Source: Bacillota bacterium (GTDB taxonomy: Bacteria > Bacillota > Dehalobacteriia > UBA4068). From it: DNA of 20,808 nucleotides. Positions 6,533 to 13,832 of the stretch are shown here, piece by piece (the stretch's first letter is position 1; each line of letters opens with the position of its first letter). Both the position numbers and the translations under genes were made by a program. The notes under the pieces were generated by a model. It saw only the letters and a list, made by a program, of their open reading frames with translations. It was not told the DNA's origin and searched no databases. The stretch covers positions 1-20,808 of the forward strand of contig WRKD01000210.1 in NCBI GenBank assembly GCA_009778255.1, read 5' to 3'.

Positions 6533-7306
6533 TTAAGGAATATAATAACCGGCTGTTTGTGTAGATTGTTCGCGTAGCATAGGCATGCGGCGCATTAGTT
6601 TTTGAAATAAAGACACCAATTCCGGATCCAGCATACCGCCTGCATAATAGCCCAGCTCTTGCAAGGCTACTTTATATGGCAAACCCGGCTGCCCTTCCAG
6701 GCCTTTATGTAAGTTATCAAACATCAGCGCCACTTGCAGTATGCGGCATTGTATCGGTATGCGCTCGCCTGCTAAACAATAATAACCGCTGCCGTTGTAA
6801 TGCTCTTCATGGGCGAGTATTAAGGGAGTTAAATCTTGTAAGCTTTTGAAATGCGCAACGATTTCCGCCCCCAGTTCTATATGCTCGCCGGAATTATTTT
6901 CGTCATTGGCAAACAAACCAATATCGTAACAATAACATAAGCGGCGCAACTTATGTAACTGCCGTTTATTAAGACGTAAGGCTATTGCCAGCTTTAGAGC
7001 GAAAAAAAGCAAGCGTTTGCCTTTATCCTCGCTATATGGTGAACCTTGCCATAATTCTTCTGCGGGGGTTTGCGGCCAATAACTCAGTTCTTCCTTAAAT
7101 AAGGCGTCGCGGCGTATATGCAGCAAAGCCGCTAATAATAGCAGAGCCTCGGCCGCTAACCTTAAAAAAAGACGGGAAGGTTCTAAACCGCTCCATAGAG
7201 CTTCTATAAATGCCAGCCGTTTAAAGAACACAAAATAAGCGCTGTCTAAAAGCCATAGAAATACTCCGCCCATAATATAAGAATACCCCAGCATTAACAG
7301 ACGCAA
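6533..7306 (-). CDS. Membrane protein with degenerate HD-GYP-like domain
   Basis: 257 residues. One or two hydrophobic segments (about 5-28 and 50-63) are followed by a helical domain resembling HD-GYP cyclic-di-GMP phosphodiesterases: EHIELGAEIV (H142), ILAHEEHYNGSGYY (H166), GERIPIQCRILQVALMFDNL and the final LDPELVSLF. Key residues have drifted. The HD of the metal site reads Y127-D128 (CYCYDIGLF instead of HDIGK), and the GYP signature reads GYY. It is therefore probably catalytically impaired, or a sensor or scaffold protein. TTG at 7306 is chosen as the start because AGGAGG lies eight bases upstream; the first ATG (7294) is too far from it. It is the last gene of a likely peptidase-rlmH-HD transcript, ends at a strong terminator, and is preceded by a hairpin that includes its ribosome binding site. 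Confidence 0.6.
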   Translation of the reverse strand: MRLLMLGYSYIMGGVFLWLLDSAYFVFFKRLAFIEALWSGLEPSRLFLRLAAEALLLLAALLHIRRDALFKEELSYWPQTPAEELWQGSPYSEDKGKRLLFFALKLAIALRLNKRQLHKLRRLCYCYDIGLFANDENNSGEHIELGAEIVAHFKSLQDLTPLILAHEEHYNGSGYYCLAGERIPIQCRILQVALMFDNLHKGLEGQPGLPYKVALQELGYYAGGMLDPELVSLFQKLMRRMPMLREQSTQTAGYYIP

Positions 7307-7309
7307 GAA

Positions 7310-7348
7310 AACCGCCTCCTGTACTATATATAGTACTATTCGGCGGTT
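7310..7348 (-). promoter_or_regulatory. Hairpin embedding the ribosome binding site of the HD-like gene
   Basis: Arms AACCGCC (7342-7348 read on the minus strand) and GGCGGTT (7310-7316) enclose a perfect 16-bp palindrome, GTACTATATATAGTAC (7321-7336). On the minus strand the AGGAGG ribosome binding site (7315-7320) straddles the 3' arm and the internal loop, and the TTG start follows at 7306. It could block translation when folded, or act as a weak terminator/attenuator after rlmH (the T run is only TTTTC). Confidence 0.55.
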
Positions 7349-7387
7349 AATTTAATTATCCTTCTACATATATTAGATTTTTAGTAA

Positions 7388-7870
7388 TTATTTGTGATAC
7401 GTTTCCCCTCTATTAATTTTGCAGGCCCTATATAACTGTTCAATTAAAATCAGACGCATAAGCTGATGGGGGAAAGTGAGGGCCCCGCAAGAAAAACAGA
7501 AATTTGCCCGGCGCAATACCTGTGCGCTAAGGCCATAAGAAGCGCCGATAATAAAACTCAGCTTGCTAAAGCCATTAAGAGTTAATTGCGCAATTTTATC
7601 TGCTAATTGCTGCGAAGAAAGTTGAATGCCCTGTGCATCCAGGGTTATTACATATTCATCTGTATGAATAGCGTTTATCAGCCGCTGCCCCTCTACTTCT
7701 TTTATGCGTTCTATAATAGCCGTACTGGGCCGGTCTGGTACTTTTTCATCGGCCAATTCAATTATTTCCAGATGAGCTAGGGTAGTAAAACGTTTGGCAT
7801 ATTCGGCTACGCCTTCGCGCAAATAAGCTTCCTTGATTTTTCCCAAGGCAAGAATACGAATGGAAAGCAT
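7388..7870 (-). CDS. rlmH: 23S rRNA pseudouridine-1915 N3-methyltransferase
   Basis: RlmH is a SPOUT-class methyltransferase that methylates pseudouridine 1915 in helix 69 of 23S rRNA on assembled 70S ribosomes. The 160-residue product has the usual length and shows the full family layout: N-terminal SIRILALGKIKEAYLREGVAEYAKR, central DEYVITLDAQG, and the C-terminal trefoil-knot SAM site with FIIGASYGL and TFPHQLMRLILIEQLYRA, ending in the conserved NRGETYHK. The usual GGAYGL reads GASYGL here, a mild variation. It lies 15 bp downstream of the wall peptidase gene on the same strand and is probably co-transcribed with it. Confidence 0.96.
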   Translation of the reverse strand: MLSIRILALGKIKEAYLREGVAEYAKRFTTLAHLEIIELADEKVPDRPSTAIIERIKEVEGQRLINAIHTDEYVITLDAQGIQLSSQQLADKIAQLTLNGFSKLSFIIGASYGLSAQVLRRANFCFSCGALTFPHQLMRLILIEQLYRACKINRGETYHK

Positions 7871-7885
7871 GTAGATTTACTCAAT

Positions 7886-9463
7886 TTATAAAGTATTGAT
7901 CCTTGTTTCTTCAATTTCTACAATTTCGCTGTCAGTTATTGCACTTTCAGGGGTGTCGCTTAGCGGCATTGCGTCTTCCGGAATCTCATTATCATTATCT
8001 AGTATTTCAACTTTACGGGGTTCTAAAAACTGCAATGGATTACAATGCTGATTATCTATACGCACTTCGAAATGCACATGCGCGCCGGTGGTACGCCCTG
8101 TTCTGCCCACGGTGCCAATCATTTGACCACGCGTTACCTTGTCTCCCACATCTACAGAAAAGGCTTGTAAATGCGCATACCAAGTTGTCATAGATTCGCC
8201 ATGATCTATTTTTATCAAATTGCCATAATTACCCATAAATTCGGCATAAACAACAACGCCGTCTTTAGCCGCTGCTATAGGCGTACCTATGGGGGATTCT
8301 AAATCTAGTCCGGAATGAAAGCCCAAAGAACGATAACCATATCGGGAAGATATTTTACCATTAACCGGCCAGCCTAAATCTCCGTCTCCCGAATTAACGC
8401 CGGATGCGCGCGAGGCTATTACCCATTTGGCGCCGCGCTCAACAACCCGGGTTACCGGTTCCACTAAAGTTAAGGTAGAAACACGGTTTTGTGTAAGCGC
8501 TACGCCATTGCGCTCTACAATTTCGGTAGTAATTTCATCTTCACCTGGCATACCTTCTGTAACTACCAATTTATCGCCGCGCGCTATTTCATAATTATCG
8601 CGCTGTTCAGTTTCAAAGGGCGTTTCTTCATGCGAAACGATCACCCTCTTCACCTGAACACTAATAAGCGGTTCGACTTCGCTTAGTAAAATAGGCTCGC
8701 CCACTGCCATATTTGTGGAATCTATCATGGGATTAGATTTTTTTATATCGTCTACCATACAATCGTAGCGGTTGGCAATATATTCGAAAGTTTCCCCTTC
8801 AGTTTCAACATAATGATACTCAACATCGGCTTTGCCGAATAATAACATATTTGTTGCCTCATGTACGCTAAGAACTTCATTAGGATCGACATTGCTGAAA
8901 AGAACGCCCACCCGCTCTAATACATCGACATCTTCTACGCCGCTCTCGCCAACCCGGCCATAAAAAAGTTTGGCTTGCTCCACTGCCTCGCGAGCCGAAT
9001 TTTCACTGGCTACACACATTACCGGTAAACCGTTTATGCATACCGCCACAGCTTTAGCTAAAACTTTAACGCTGTCTCCAAGCACCTCTACCGCATCTTT
9101 TGTACTTATATATTCCGCCTCGCGCGAAGGTACTCTCTCTATTTTTACACTATCGCCGCATACCACAGAAAAACCGGTAATTTCGGCTTGTTCCTCTAAA
9201 TAAAGGGCAATGGCGTCTTTCGCTTCTTTTTCTGTGGGCAAAGTGGCTAAACCCTCGCCTTCAACCACAATTTGAAAAGCAGAGGTATAAGCGGAAACTA
9301 TTTTCACGCCGCCGAATAGCAGAAAAGCGAAACAAAACATCACCACCACAGTGGAAACGATACGCTGTGTTTTATGAACGCGTTTCTTTTCACTATGCTT
9401 GCGATGACTATTGCGTATATATTGAGCTTCCGCAATTTTAAGTTCGGTATTATTATCTAACAC
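7886..9463 (-). CDS. Membrane-anchored LysM-G5-M23 peptidoglycan endopeptidase
   Basis: About 525 residues. A basic cytoplasmic N-terminus is followed by one membrane segment (about 36-58), a long extracellular region, a LysM-like peptidoglycan-binding segment (about 217-260, YVETEGETFEYIANRY... then IGEPILL-type ending), a G5 domain (about 265-345) and a zinc M23 peptidase domain (about 365-482). Zinc ligands are visible as FHSGLD (H and D), WYAHLQ and GAHVHFEV. It should cut cross-bridges or stem peptides in the wall. After the catalytic domain comes a tail with IPEDAMPLSDTP, like the segment preceding the sorting signal of the 4030-6201 protein but with no hydrophobic anchor. The start is GTG 9463, preceded by AAGGA; a TTG at 9484 is possible but lacks a ribosome binding site. 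The promoter is at 9538-9566. Confidence 0.9.
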   Translation of the reverse strand: MLDNNTELKIAEAQYIRNSHRKHSEKKRVHKTQRIVSTVVVMFCFAFLLFGGVKIVSAYTSAFQIVVEGEGLATLPTEKEAKDAIALYLEEQAEITGFSVVCGDSVKIERVPSREAEYISTKDAVEVLGDSVKVLAKAVAVCINGLPVMCVASENSAREAVEQAKLFYGRVGESGVEDVDVLERVGVLFSNVDPNEVLSVHEATNMLLFGKADVEYHYVETEGETFEYIANRYDCMVDDIKKSNPMIDSTNMAVGEPILLSEVEPLISVQVKRVIVSHEETPFETEQRDNYEIARGDKLVVTEGMPGEDEITTEIVERNGVALTQNRVSTLTLVEPVTRVVERGAKWVIASRASGVNSGDGDLGWPVNGKISSRYGYRSLGFHSGLDLESPIGTPIAAAKDGVVVYAEFMGNYGNLIKIDHGESMTTWYAHLQAFSVDVGDKVTRGQMIGTVGRTGRTTGAHVHFEVRIDNQHCNPLQFLEPRKVEILDNDNEIPEDAMPLSDTPESAITDSEIVEIEETRINTL

Positions 9464-9537
9464 ATTATCAGTTCCTTTACACAATTCACTTAGCGCCGCG
9501 AATAATAAACTGTGAATGATATTATATTATTACTTGC

Positions 9538-9566
9538 ATTATAGCATAAATATCGTTTCCTGGCAA
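9538..9566 (-). promoter_or_regulatory. Sigma-A-type promoter of the wall peptidase gene
   Basis: On the minus strand TTGCCA (9561-9566) is separated by exactly 17 bp from a perfect TATAAT (9538-9543), about 75 bp before the GTG start at 9463. The -35 box lies inside the inverted repeat 9560-9579. Confidence 0.75.
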
Positions 9567-9579
9567 TATGTATTGCCAG
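9560..9579. promoter_or_regulatory. Perfect inverted repeat over the -35 box (possible operator)
   Basis: CTGGCAATATGTATTGCCAG is a perfect 9-bp inverted repeat with a two-base centre. It covers the -35 hexamer of the peptidase promoter. A two-base loop is too tight for a good RNA hairpin and there is no T run on either side, so a protein-binding site is more likely than a terminator. Confidence 0.5.
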
Positions 9580-9658
9580 TCTATACTATTATTGTGATAT
9601 AAAGCACCTGCTAAAGGCCATGAAAATTCCACGAAATTTTTTTGTTGCCCCGAGTGAA

Positions 9659-10921
9659 TTACTCAAAATACGCGTATTCATTCCGCTCCTTTTTTTCTAC
9701 TTTTCTATATACTTGCGCTAATGAAAAAGCGGTCAGCGCCAGGAAAGCCCCTATAATAAAAGCTCCTTGATAAGCGCCGCTCCCCTGCCGTATTAATTGC
9801 ATTAAACTAGGGCCGGCTAAGCTACCCAAAGAAAAACCTAAAAACATTATGCCATAGTTTACGCTATTATTGCGTAAACCAAAACGATCTGCGGTAAAAC
9901 CCGGAAATACACCCAAAAAACAGCCAAAGCAGCCTCCCACCAAACATATACCAATAGCAAAGAAGCAAATGCCTTGCCATGCCGCAAGGTAAAGAAGCAA
10001 TAAACCGCCTAAAGAAATTAAAGTAGCTGCAATAATTACATTGATACGGCCCAGTTTATCCGATACATAACCACATATTGCCCTTCCCAAAGCATTAAAC
10101 AAAGCCAGTATAGATACCATTATAGCGGCGGCAGATTGCGGCATACCTACCATTTCCTGGGCTATGGTAGAAGCTTGGGAGATTATCATTAATCCCTGTA
10201 AACTGCCACAGGCAAAGAGAAAAATCATTATATAAAAAATGGGCCGACGCACCATTTGCCCCCAAGTATGCTCCCTAGTTATATTTGCCGTATCCTGCTG
10301 AAGATCAATATTTGCCAGTTCATAATCAACAGGGCATTTAGCTAAGAAAAACGAGCCTATAGCTATAACCGTCATAAACACCAGCCCTAACGTTTTTAAG
10401 GTATAACTAATGCCCCAAAGCACAATCATCTTTTGCATAAGCGGAGAAAAAATTACTGGGCTGATTCCATAAGAAGCGGTGGTCAAACCACCTACCAACC
10501 CCTTTTTATCCGGAAAAAACTTAACTGCATTATTAACGGTGCAAGTATAAATCAAGCTAAAACCTAAACCGGCTATCAAACCATAAACAATCACCAGATT
10601 GCGCAAGTTTTCCACTAAACCGGTTAACATCATACCGCTGCCAAATAATATGCTGCCGCAAAAAACCATAGCCCTGGGGCCGAACCTATCGTTTATCGCG
10701 CCGCCGAAAATCATAGAAATGGGTATCATGGCATACATAACAGAAAACGCTATGGTCAAGTTGCCCGCATGAAGCATGGCTTCTCCCGTAAAACCATTTA
10801 TTTCATTTAAACGCTGGGCTAAAGGGCCCACAAAAACGCTCCAAGCATAATTAGCCCCCATACACAAATTGATGAGGCAACTGACAGCGACAATAAGCGT
10901 ACGATTAGGATTTTTGTTCAT
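9659..10921 (-). CDS. OFA-family major facilitator (oxalate/formate antiporter-like)
   Basis: A 12-helix transporter of about 420 residues in the oxalate/formate antiporter family of the major facilitator superfamily. Family features are NLCMGANYAWSVFVGPL in helix 1, FGGAINDRFGPRAMVFCGS in the loop between helices 2 and 3, YGLIAGLGFSLIYTCTVNNAVKFFPDKKGLVGGL in helices 4-5, and GRAICGYVSDKLGR in the second half. Known members exchange small carboxylates (oxalate, formate, pyruvate, lactate); the substrate here cannot be read from the sequence. The start is ATG 10921, seven bases after AAGGAG (an ATG at 10924 is adjacent); a longer reading to TTG 10960 is unsupported. It is a single-gene unit divergent from the lipoprotein gene, with an unusually structured leader (see 10973-11058). 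Confidence 0.88.
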   Translation of the reverse strand: MNKNPNRTLIVAVSCLINLCMGANYAWSVFVGPLAQRLNEINGFTGEAMLHAGNLTIAFSVMYAMIPISMIFGGAINDRFGPRAMVFCGSILFGSGMMLTGLVENLRNLVIVYGLIAGLGFSLIYTCTVNNAVKFFPDKKGLVGGLTTASYGISPVIFSPLMQKMIVLWGISYTLKTLGLVFMTVIAIGSFFLAKCPVDYELANIDLQQDTANITREHTWGQMVRRPIFYIMIFLFACGSLQGLMIISQASTIAQEMVGMPQSAAAIMVSILALFNALGRAICGYVSDKLGRINVIIAATLISLGGLLLLYLAAWQGICFFAIGICLVGGCFGCFLGVFPGFTADRFGLRNNSVNYGIMFLGFSLGSLAGPSLMQLIRQGSGAYQGAFIIGAFLALTAFSLAQVYRKVEKKERNEYAYFE

Positions 10922-10972
10922 CATTATACTCCTTATGGCTAAGTCATAACAAAGCCCCAAATAATGAATAAT

Positions 10973-10990
10973 TTATAAAACTCTTCTCAT
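10973..10990 (-). CDS. Possible 5-residue leader ORF before the OFA transporter
   Basis: On the minus strand GGGAGG (11000-11005) lies nine bases before an ATG (10988-10990) reading MRRVL and a stop. It is the strongest ribosome binding site in the leader but the peptide is tiny. It could be a regulatory upstream ORF or pure chance; there is no independent evidence of translation. Confidence 0.2.
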   Translation of the reverse strand: MRRVL

Positions 10991-11011
10991 AACAAAAAAC
11001 CTCCCTTATCG

Positions 11012-11058
11012 AATAAAAGAAGCCTTAAGAATACAACCAGCTCAGCCGAGGCTTTATT
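11012..11058. promoter_or_regulatory. Imperfect inverted repeat in the OFA/lipoprotein intergenic region
   Basis: AATAAAAGAAGCCT (11012-11025) pairs, with a small bulge, with AGGCTTTATT (11049-11058). It lies in the roughly 300-bp divergent region between the two genes, inside the probable leader of the OFA transporter on the minus strand, where the 3' arm is followed by a CTTTTATT stretch. It may be an attenuator or terminator-like hairpin. Confidence 0.35.
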
Positions 11059-11100
11059 GGGCATTCCGATTTATTCAAGCGGATATTCATTCATAAGCTC

Positions 11101-11129
11101 TTGACATCAGCGTTAATATTATATATTAT
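11101..11129 (+). promoter_or_regulatory. Sigma-A-type promoter of the lipoprotein gene
   Basis: TTGACA (11101-11106, consensus) is followed after 17 bp by TATTAT (11124-11129). It lies about 100 bp upstream of the ATG at 11227. This also argues that coding does not extend back to 11101, since the in-frame TTG there is the -35 box. Confidence 0.7.
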
Positions 11130-11226
11130 AATTAATACTGCAGAAAAATACAAGATTACTGATAAAGATAGTTTGCAGTATATTGGTATTTTGTATTTAT
11201 TTATCTTTCAGGGAGAATTATTATTT

Positions 11227-12234
11227 ATGAAAAAATTATTAGTAATCCTAATTTTCCTCTCAATAATACTATGCCTATTCGCCTGTATAGCCCAACAGCC
11301 AACAGAAAATGAGCCGGCGAAAGAAATACCATTCGCCGACGAAAAACCCACAGATGAACCGGAAAATGCCGAACCGGCATATGAAGCCACTTTAGCGGAA
11401 ATAAACATTTATCATCTGGGCATTCGCACTCCATTAGAAATAAATGAAGAGAATGCTTTGGTTTTGGCGCGCCAATTCATGTTAATGCTGGAAAAAGCCG
11501 TAGAAATGGATAGTATGGAAGCGCCTCCCCCCTCCGCTTTGAACCCAGACCAAGTTAAAAATGGCCATACCGCTTTAGAACTCATATATATGCAGGATAT
11601 AGACCTTCCTTTAAGCTTTAATGAAGAGGTGCTAACTGTACGCCGTTTATTATTCTATATACCTAACAGCAGTAGCGAGGGCGGCTTATTATATTTTGGA
11701 CAAGAACTATACGAGGAAAATCCGCTGGGTTGTTTATTTGAACAAAGTTTGCAAAACTCCATTTATAATAATGCAACCGACCAAATAGAACGGGTCACTT
11801 TTGCCGCCGACGGCAATGATGTGCTAATAAATGGGCAATCTTATCATTATACAAATAACGAAGATGAAAGTGAGCTTTCCGGCCGCTTATTAAACCGTTT
11901 ATTATACCGCGCCATAGCTTTTTACCTCAGTGTCCGAACAGGCACAATAGATAGCCTGCAAGCAATGAGTACAGGCCTATTATACGAAGCCGTGCTTAAA
12001 GCTCATGCAGGTCTTTATTCCGATTATAATCATGGTGAAGAGATCATAGCCGGCTTTAATCAAAAAATACTGGTAGATTATTTTTTCCCTCAAACCATTT
12101 ATGCTCCGGTGCAGCAAGGAGAAAAATATAAGATTACTATTCAATTTAATGAAGAAATCACCATAGAGCTTTATTACGTGATCGAAGAAGATTTGCCTTT
12201 GCTGGACGCATTGATGCTTATTACATCTGAATAA
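11227..12234 (+). CDS. Putative lipoprotein of unknown function
   Basis: 335 residues from the ATG at 11227, which follows GGGAG by eleven bases. A lipoprotein signal (MKKLLVILIF...) ends in the lipobox L-F-A-C with C20 as the lipidated cysteine. A Glu/Pro-rich low-complexity linker (about residues 22-60, including EPAKEIPFADEKPTDEPENAEP) leads to a globular domain of about 270 residues that I do not recognise. Segments such as LTVRRLLFYIPNS, IERVTFAADGNDVLINGQSY and TIQFNEEITIELYYVIEEDLPLLDAL suggest alternating beta strands and helices. It is a single gene with its own promoter, and its last 14 bp overlap the 3' end of the convergent diguanylate cyclase gene. No neighbour reveals a function. 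Confidence 0.78.
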   Translation: MKKLLVILIFLSIILCLFACIAQQPTENEPAKEIPFADEKPTDEPENAEPAYEATLAEINIYHLGIRTPLEINEENALVLARQFMLMLEKAVEMDSMEAPPPSALNPDQVKNGHTALELIYMQDIDLPLSFNEEVLTVRRLLFYIPNSSSEGGLLYFGQELYEENPLGCLFEQSLQNSIYNNATDQIERVTFAADGNDVLINGQSYHYTNNEDESELSGRLLNRLLYRAIAFYLSVRTGTIDSLQAMSTGLLYEAVLKAHAGLYSDYNHGEEIIAGFNQKILVDYFFPQTIYAPVQQGEKYKITIQFNEEITIELYYVIEEDLPLLDALMLITSE

Positions 12235-13672
12235 ATCCACCTTTGCTGTTTTGCCACTCCGTAAGGGTAAGCAATTGCCCCATATTATAGAAATATACCA
12301 TATTACGCCCCTTTCTTTTAGAAGCGTACATAGCCAAATCAGATGCATGTAATAGATCGAGCGCGTCCCACCCGTCGCTGGGATAATGCGATATACCCAT
12401 GCTACAGGTGCATTTTACTATACCATCTCGCAATTGCCAAGGATCAATAAACCTTTCCCGCACCGATTCAATAACTTTTAGTAAGCGCTGCCAGGTAATG
12501 TCTTTATATATCAATACAAATTCATCACCGCTATGCCGGTAACAATGACCGCCGATCAAAGTACTGCTTTGCAGCGCTTGACCTACCTGTACAAGCAATT
12601 CATCGCCGGCTTGATGACCCAGATCGTCATTAACACATTTAAAACTATCTAAATCAAAAAACAATACATAAGCTTCACCCTCTTTACCTTTGAGCAGTTT
12701 ATCTATATCCTGTATCAATTTACGCCGATTCGGCAAGCCTGTAAGATCATCATAATCGGCCATATGGCGTATGAGTTCTTCATTGTTTTTATTTTCTGTT
12801 ATATTCACACTGCTTACTACATTTGCCAAACGTCCGTCTACCCAGCGAAAGCAGGCTGAGGTTGCGCGTTGCCAGGTATTATCCTGCGAACGCAAAAAAT
12901 CCCAGCTATATGTTTTTGTTGGGTCGCCGTTTTCATCAAGCAATTTATCGTGTACACATTCCCCCAAAGCGTCGGCTTGCTCACTTTTCTGCACTTCCCA
13001 GCATGGTTTACCAATAATATTTTCCTGACCATCAAAAAGCCTCGCTATCGATGAATTGGCATAAATAATTTCGTAGGTAGAAAAATCTGCTACATAAATA
13101 TCTACGGCAATATTATCCAGAACACTCTCTAAAGCATTACGCGTGTTCTCTAACCAAGTCTGGTAAGTACGCAGTTTAACCTGATTTCCCACCGCTCGTA
13201 GCACAGAAAGGGCTACCTCAAAATCCATAGGCGAAAGTACGATATCGCCACGTCTATCGCTTAAGCCCAGCAAACCAATTAATTCCCCTTCATTATTGAT
13301 AATGGGGGATAATACCAGCAGCTGGCTAGAAAACAGCTCATGCAGCTTGGTCAAAAGCTCCGATTTTTGCTCACCCGGTTTAATAACTGCTGTTCCCAAT
13401 GCTATGAATTCAGAAATCTGCTCTTGTGTAAGAATGCTGAAAATATCCATGGAATCCGGCAAATCTTTTTTATCATAGTAGCTGTGGATTTCTTTTAATT
13501 TAAAGATTTTTTCATAACTTGCTTCATAAATAAAACCACAGCCAAATTGGAAATAACGGCAGGTAGCTTTAAGTATCTCCGGAATATTATCCTGCAGGTT
13601 ACCCTGTGTGCCAAGTTTGCTGATAACCTGTATAAAAAGCTGATGCGCTTCGCCTACGGAACGTTTCTTCAT
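12221..13672 (-). CDS. GAF-PAS-GGDEF diguanylate cyclase
   Basis: 483 residues with no membrane segment. An N-terminal GAF-like sensor region (about 10-165, with QLLVLSPIINNEGELIGLLGLSDR) is followed by a PAS region (about 178-295, with NIAVDIYVADFSTYEIIYANSSIARLF) and a GGDEF domain (about 303-465). The cyclase site reads S-G-D-E-F (381-385), a variant compatible with activity. The preceding DYDDLTGLPNRR and FFDLDSFKCVNDDLGHQAGDELL are intact, so it probably makes cyclic-di-GMP from two GTP. The RxxD inhibitory site expected just before the signature is absent, so product feedback at that site is unlikely. ATG 13672 has AAGGAG six bases upstream; the promoter is at 13708-13736. The gene is monocistronic, and the degenerate HD-GYP-like protein at 6533-7306 is the only other possible c-di-GMP-related protein here. 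Confidence 0.93.
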   Translation of the reverse strand: MKKRSVGEAHQLFIQVISKLGTQGNLQDNIPEILKATCRYFQFGCGFIYEASYEKIFKLKEIHSYYDKKDLPDSMDIFSILTQEQISEFIALGTAVIKPGEQKSELLTKLHELFSSQLLVLSPIINNEGELIGLLGLSDRRGDIVLSPMDFEVALSVLRAVGNQVKLRTYQTWLENTRNALESVLDNIAVDIYVADFSTYEIIYANSSIARLFDGQENIIGKPCWEVQKSEQADALGECVHDKLLDENGDPTKTYSWDFLRSQDNTWQRATSACFRWVDGRLANVVSSVNITENKNNEELIRHMADYDDLTGLPNRRKLIQDIDKLLKGKEGEAYVLFFDLDSFKCVNDDLGHQAGDELLVQVGQALQSSTLIGGHCYRHSGDEFVLIYKDITWQRLLKVIESVRERFIDPWQLRDGIVKCTCSMGISHYPSDGWDALDLLHASDLAMYASKRKGRNMVYFYNMGQLLTLTEWQNSKGGFIQM

Positions 13673-13707
13673 TAAAAACTCCTTAAATAGCTTTTATGCT
13701 CTTTTCT

Positions 13708-13736
13708 ATTATATCGTGTATCTAATTATTATTCAA
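13708..13736 (-). promoter_or_regulatory. Sigma-A-type promoter of the diguanylate cyclase gene
   Basis: On the minus strand TTGAAT (13731-13736) is followed after 17 bp by TATAAT (13708-13713), about 36 bp from the ATG at 13672. Confidence 0.72.
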
Positions 13737-13749
13737 TAGTTAAACTATT

Positions 13750-13770
13750 TGCAAAAACTGAATTTTTGCA
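13750..13770. promoter_or_regulatory. Perfect 8-bp inverted repeat between divergent promoters
   Basis: TGCAAAAA (13750-13757) and TTTTTGCA (13763-13770) are separated by CTGAA. The repeat lies between the minus-strand cyclase promoter and the plus-strand promoter before ogt, a location that fits an operator; as RNA it would be a weak A/U hairpin. Confidence 0.35.
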
Positions 13771-13800
13771 TAAGATTTTTATTAATACGGCCCCTTATAA

Positions 13801-13830
13801 TTGACAACATAGCGTGTTTTATGATATCTT
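13801..13830 (+). promoter_or_regulatory. Candidate promoter for the ogt-aro operon
   Basis: A consensus TTGACA (13801-13806) is followed after 18 bp by TATCTT (13825-13830). Transcription would begin about 13836-13838, within the first bases of the 13833-13995 element, so nearly the whole element would be the operon leader. The -10 box is weak, which limits confidence. Confidence 0.5.
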
Positions 13831-13832
13831 AA

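Noticed and set aside
9560..9579. Rho-independent terminator between the transporter and peptidase genes
   Set aside because: The loop would be only two bases and no T run follows on either strand; the overlap with a -35 box fits an operator better.
11101..11226. Upstream extension of the lipoprotein ORF
   Set aside because: The in-frame TTG at 11101 is the -35 box of a good promoter, and the lipoprotein signal peptide begins at ATG 11227 after a ribosome binding site.
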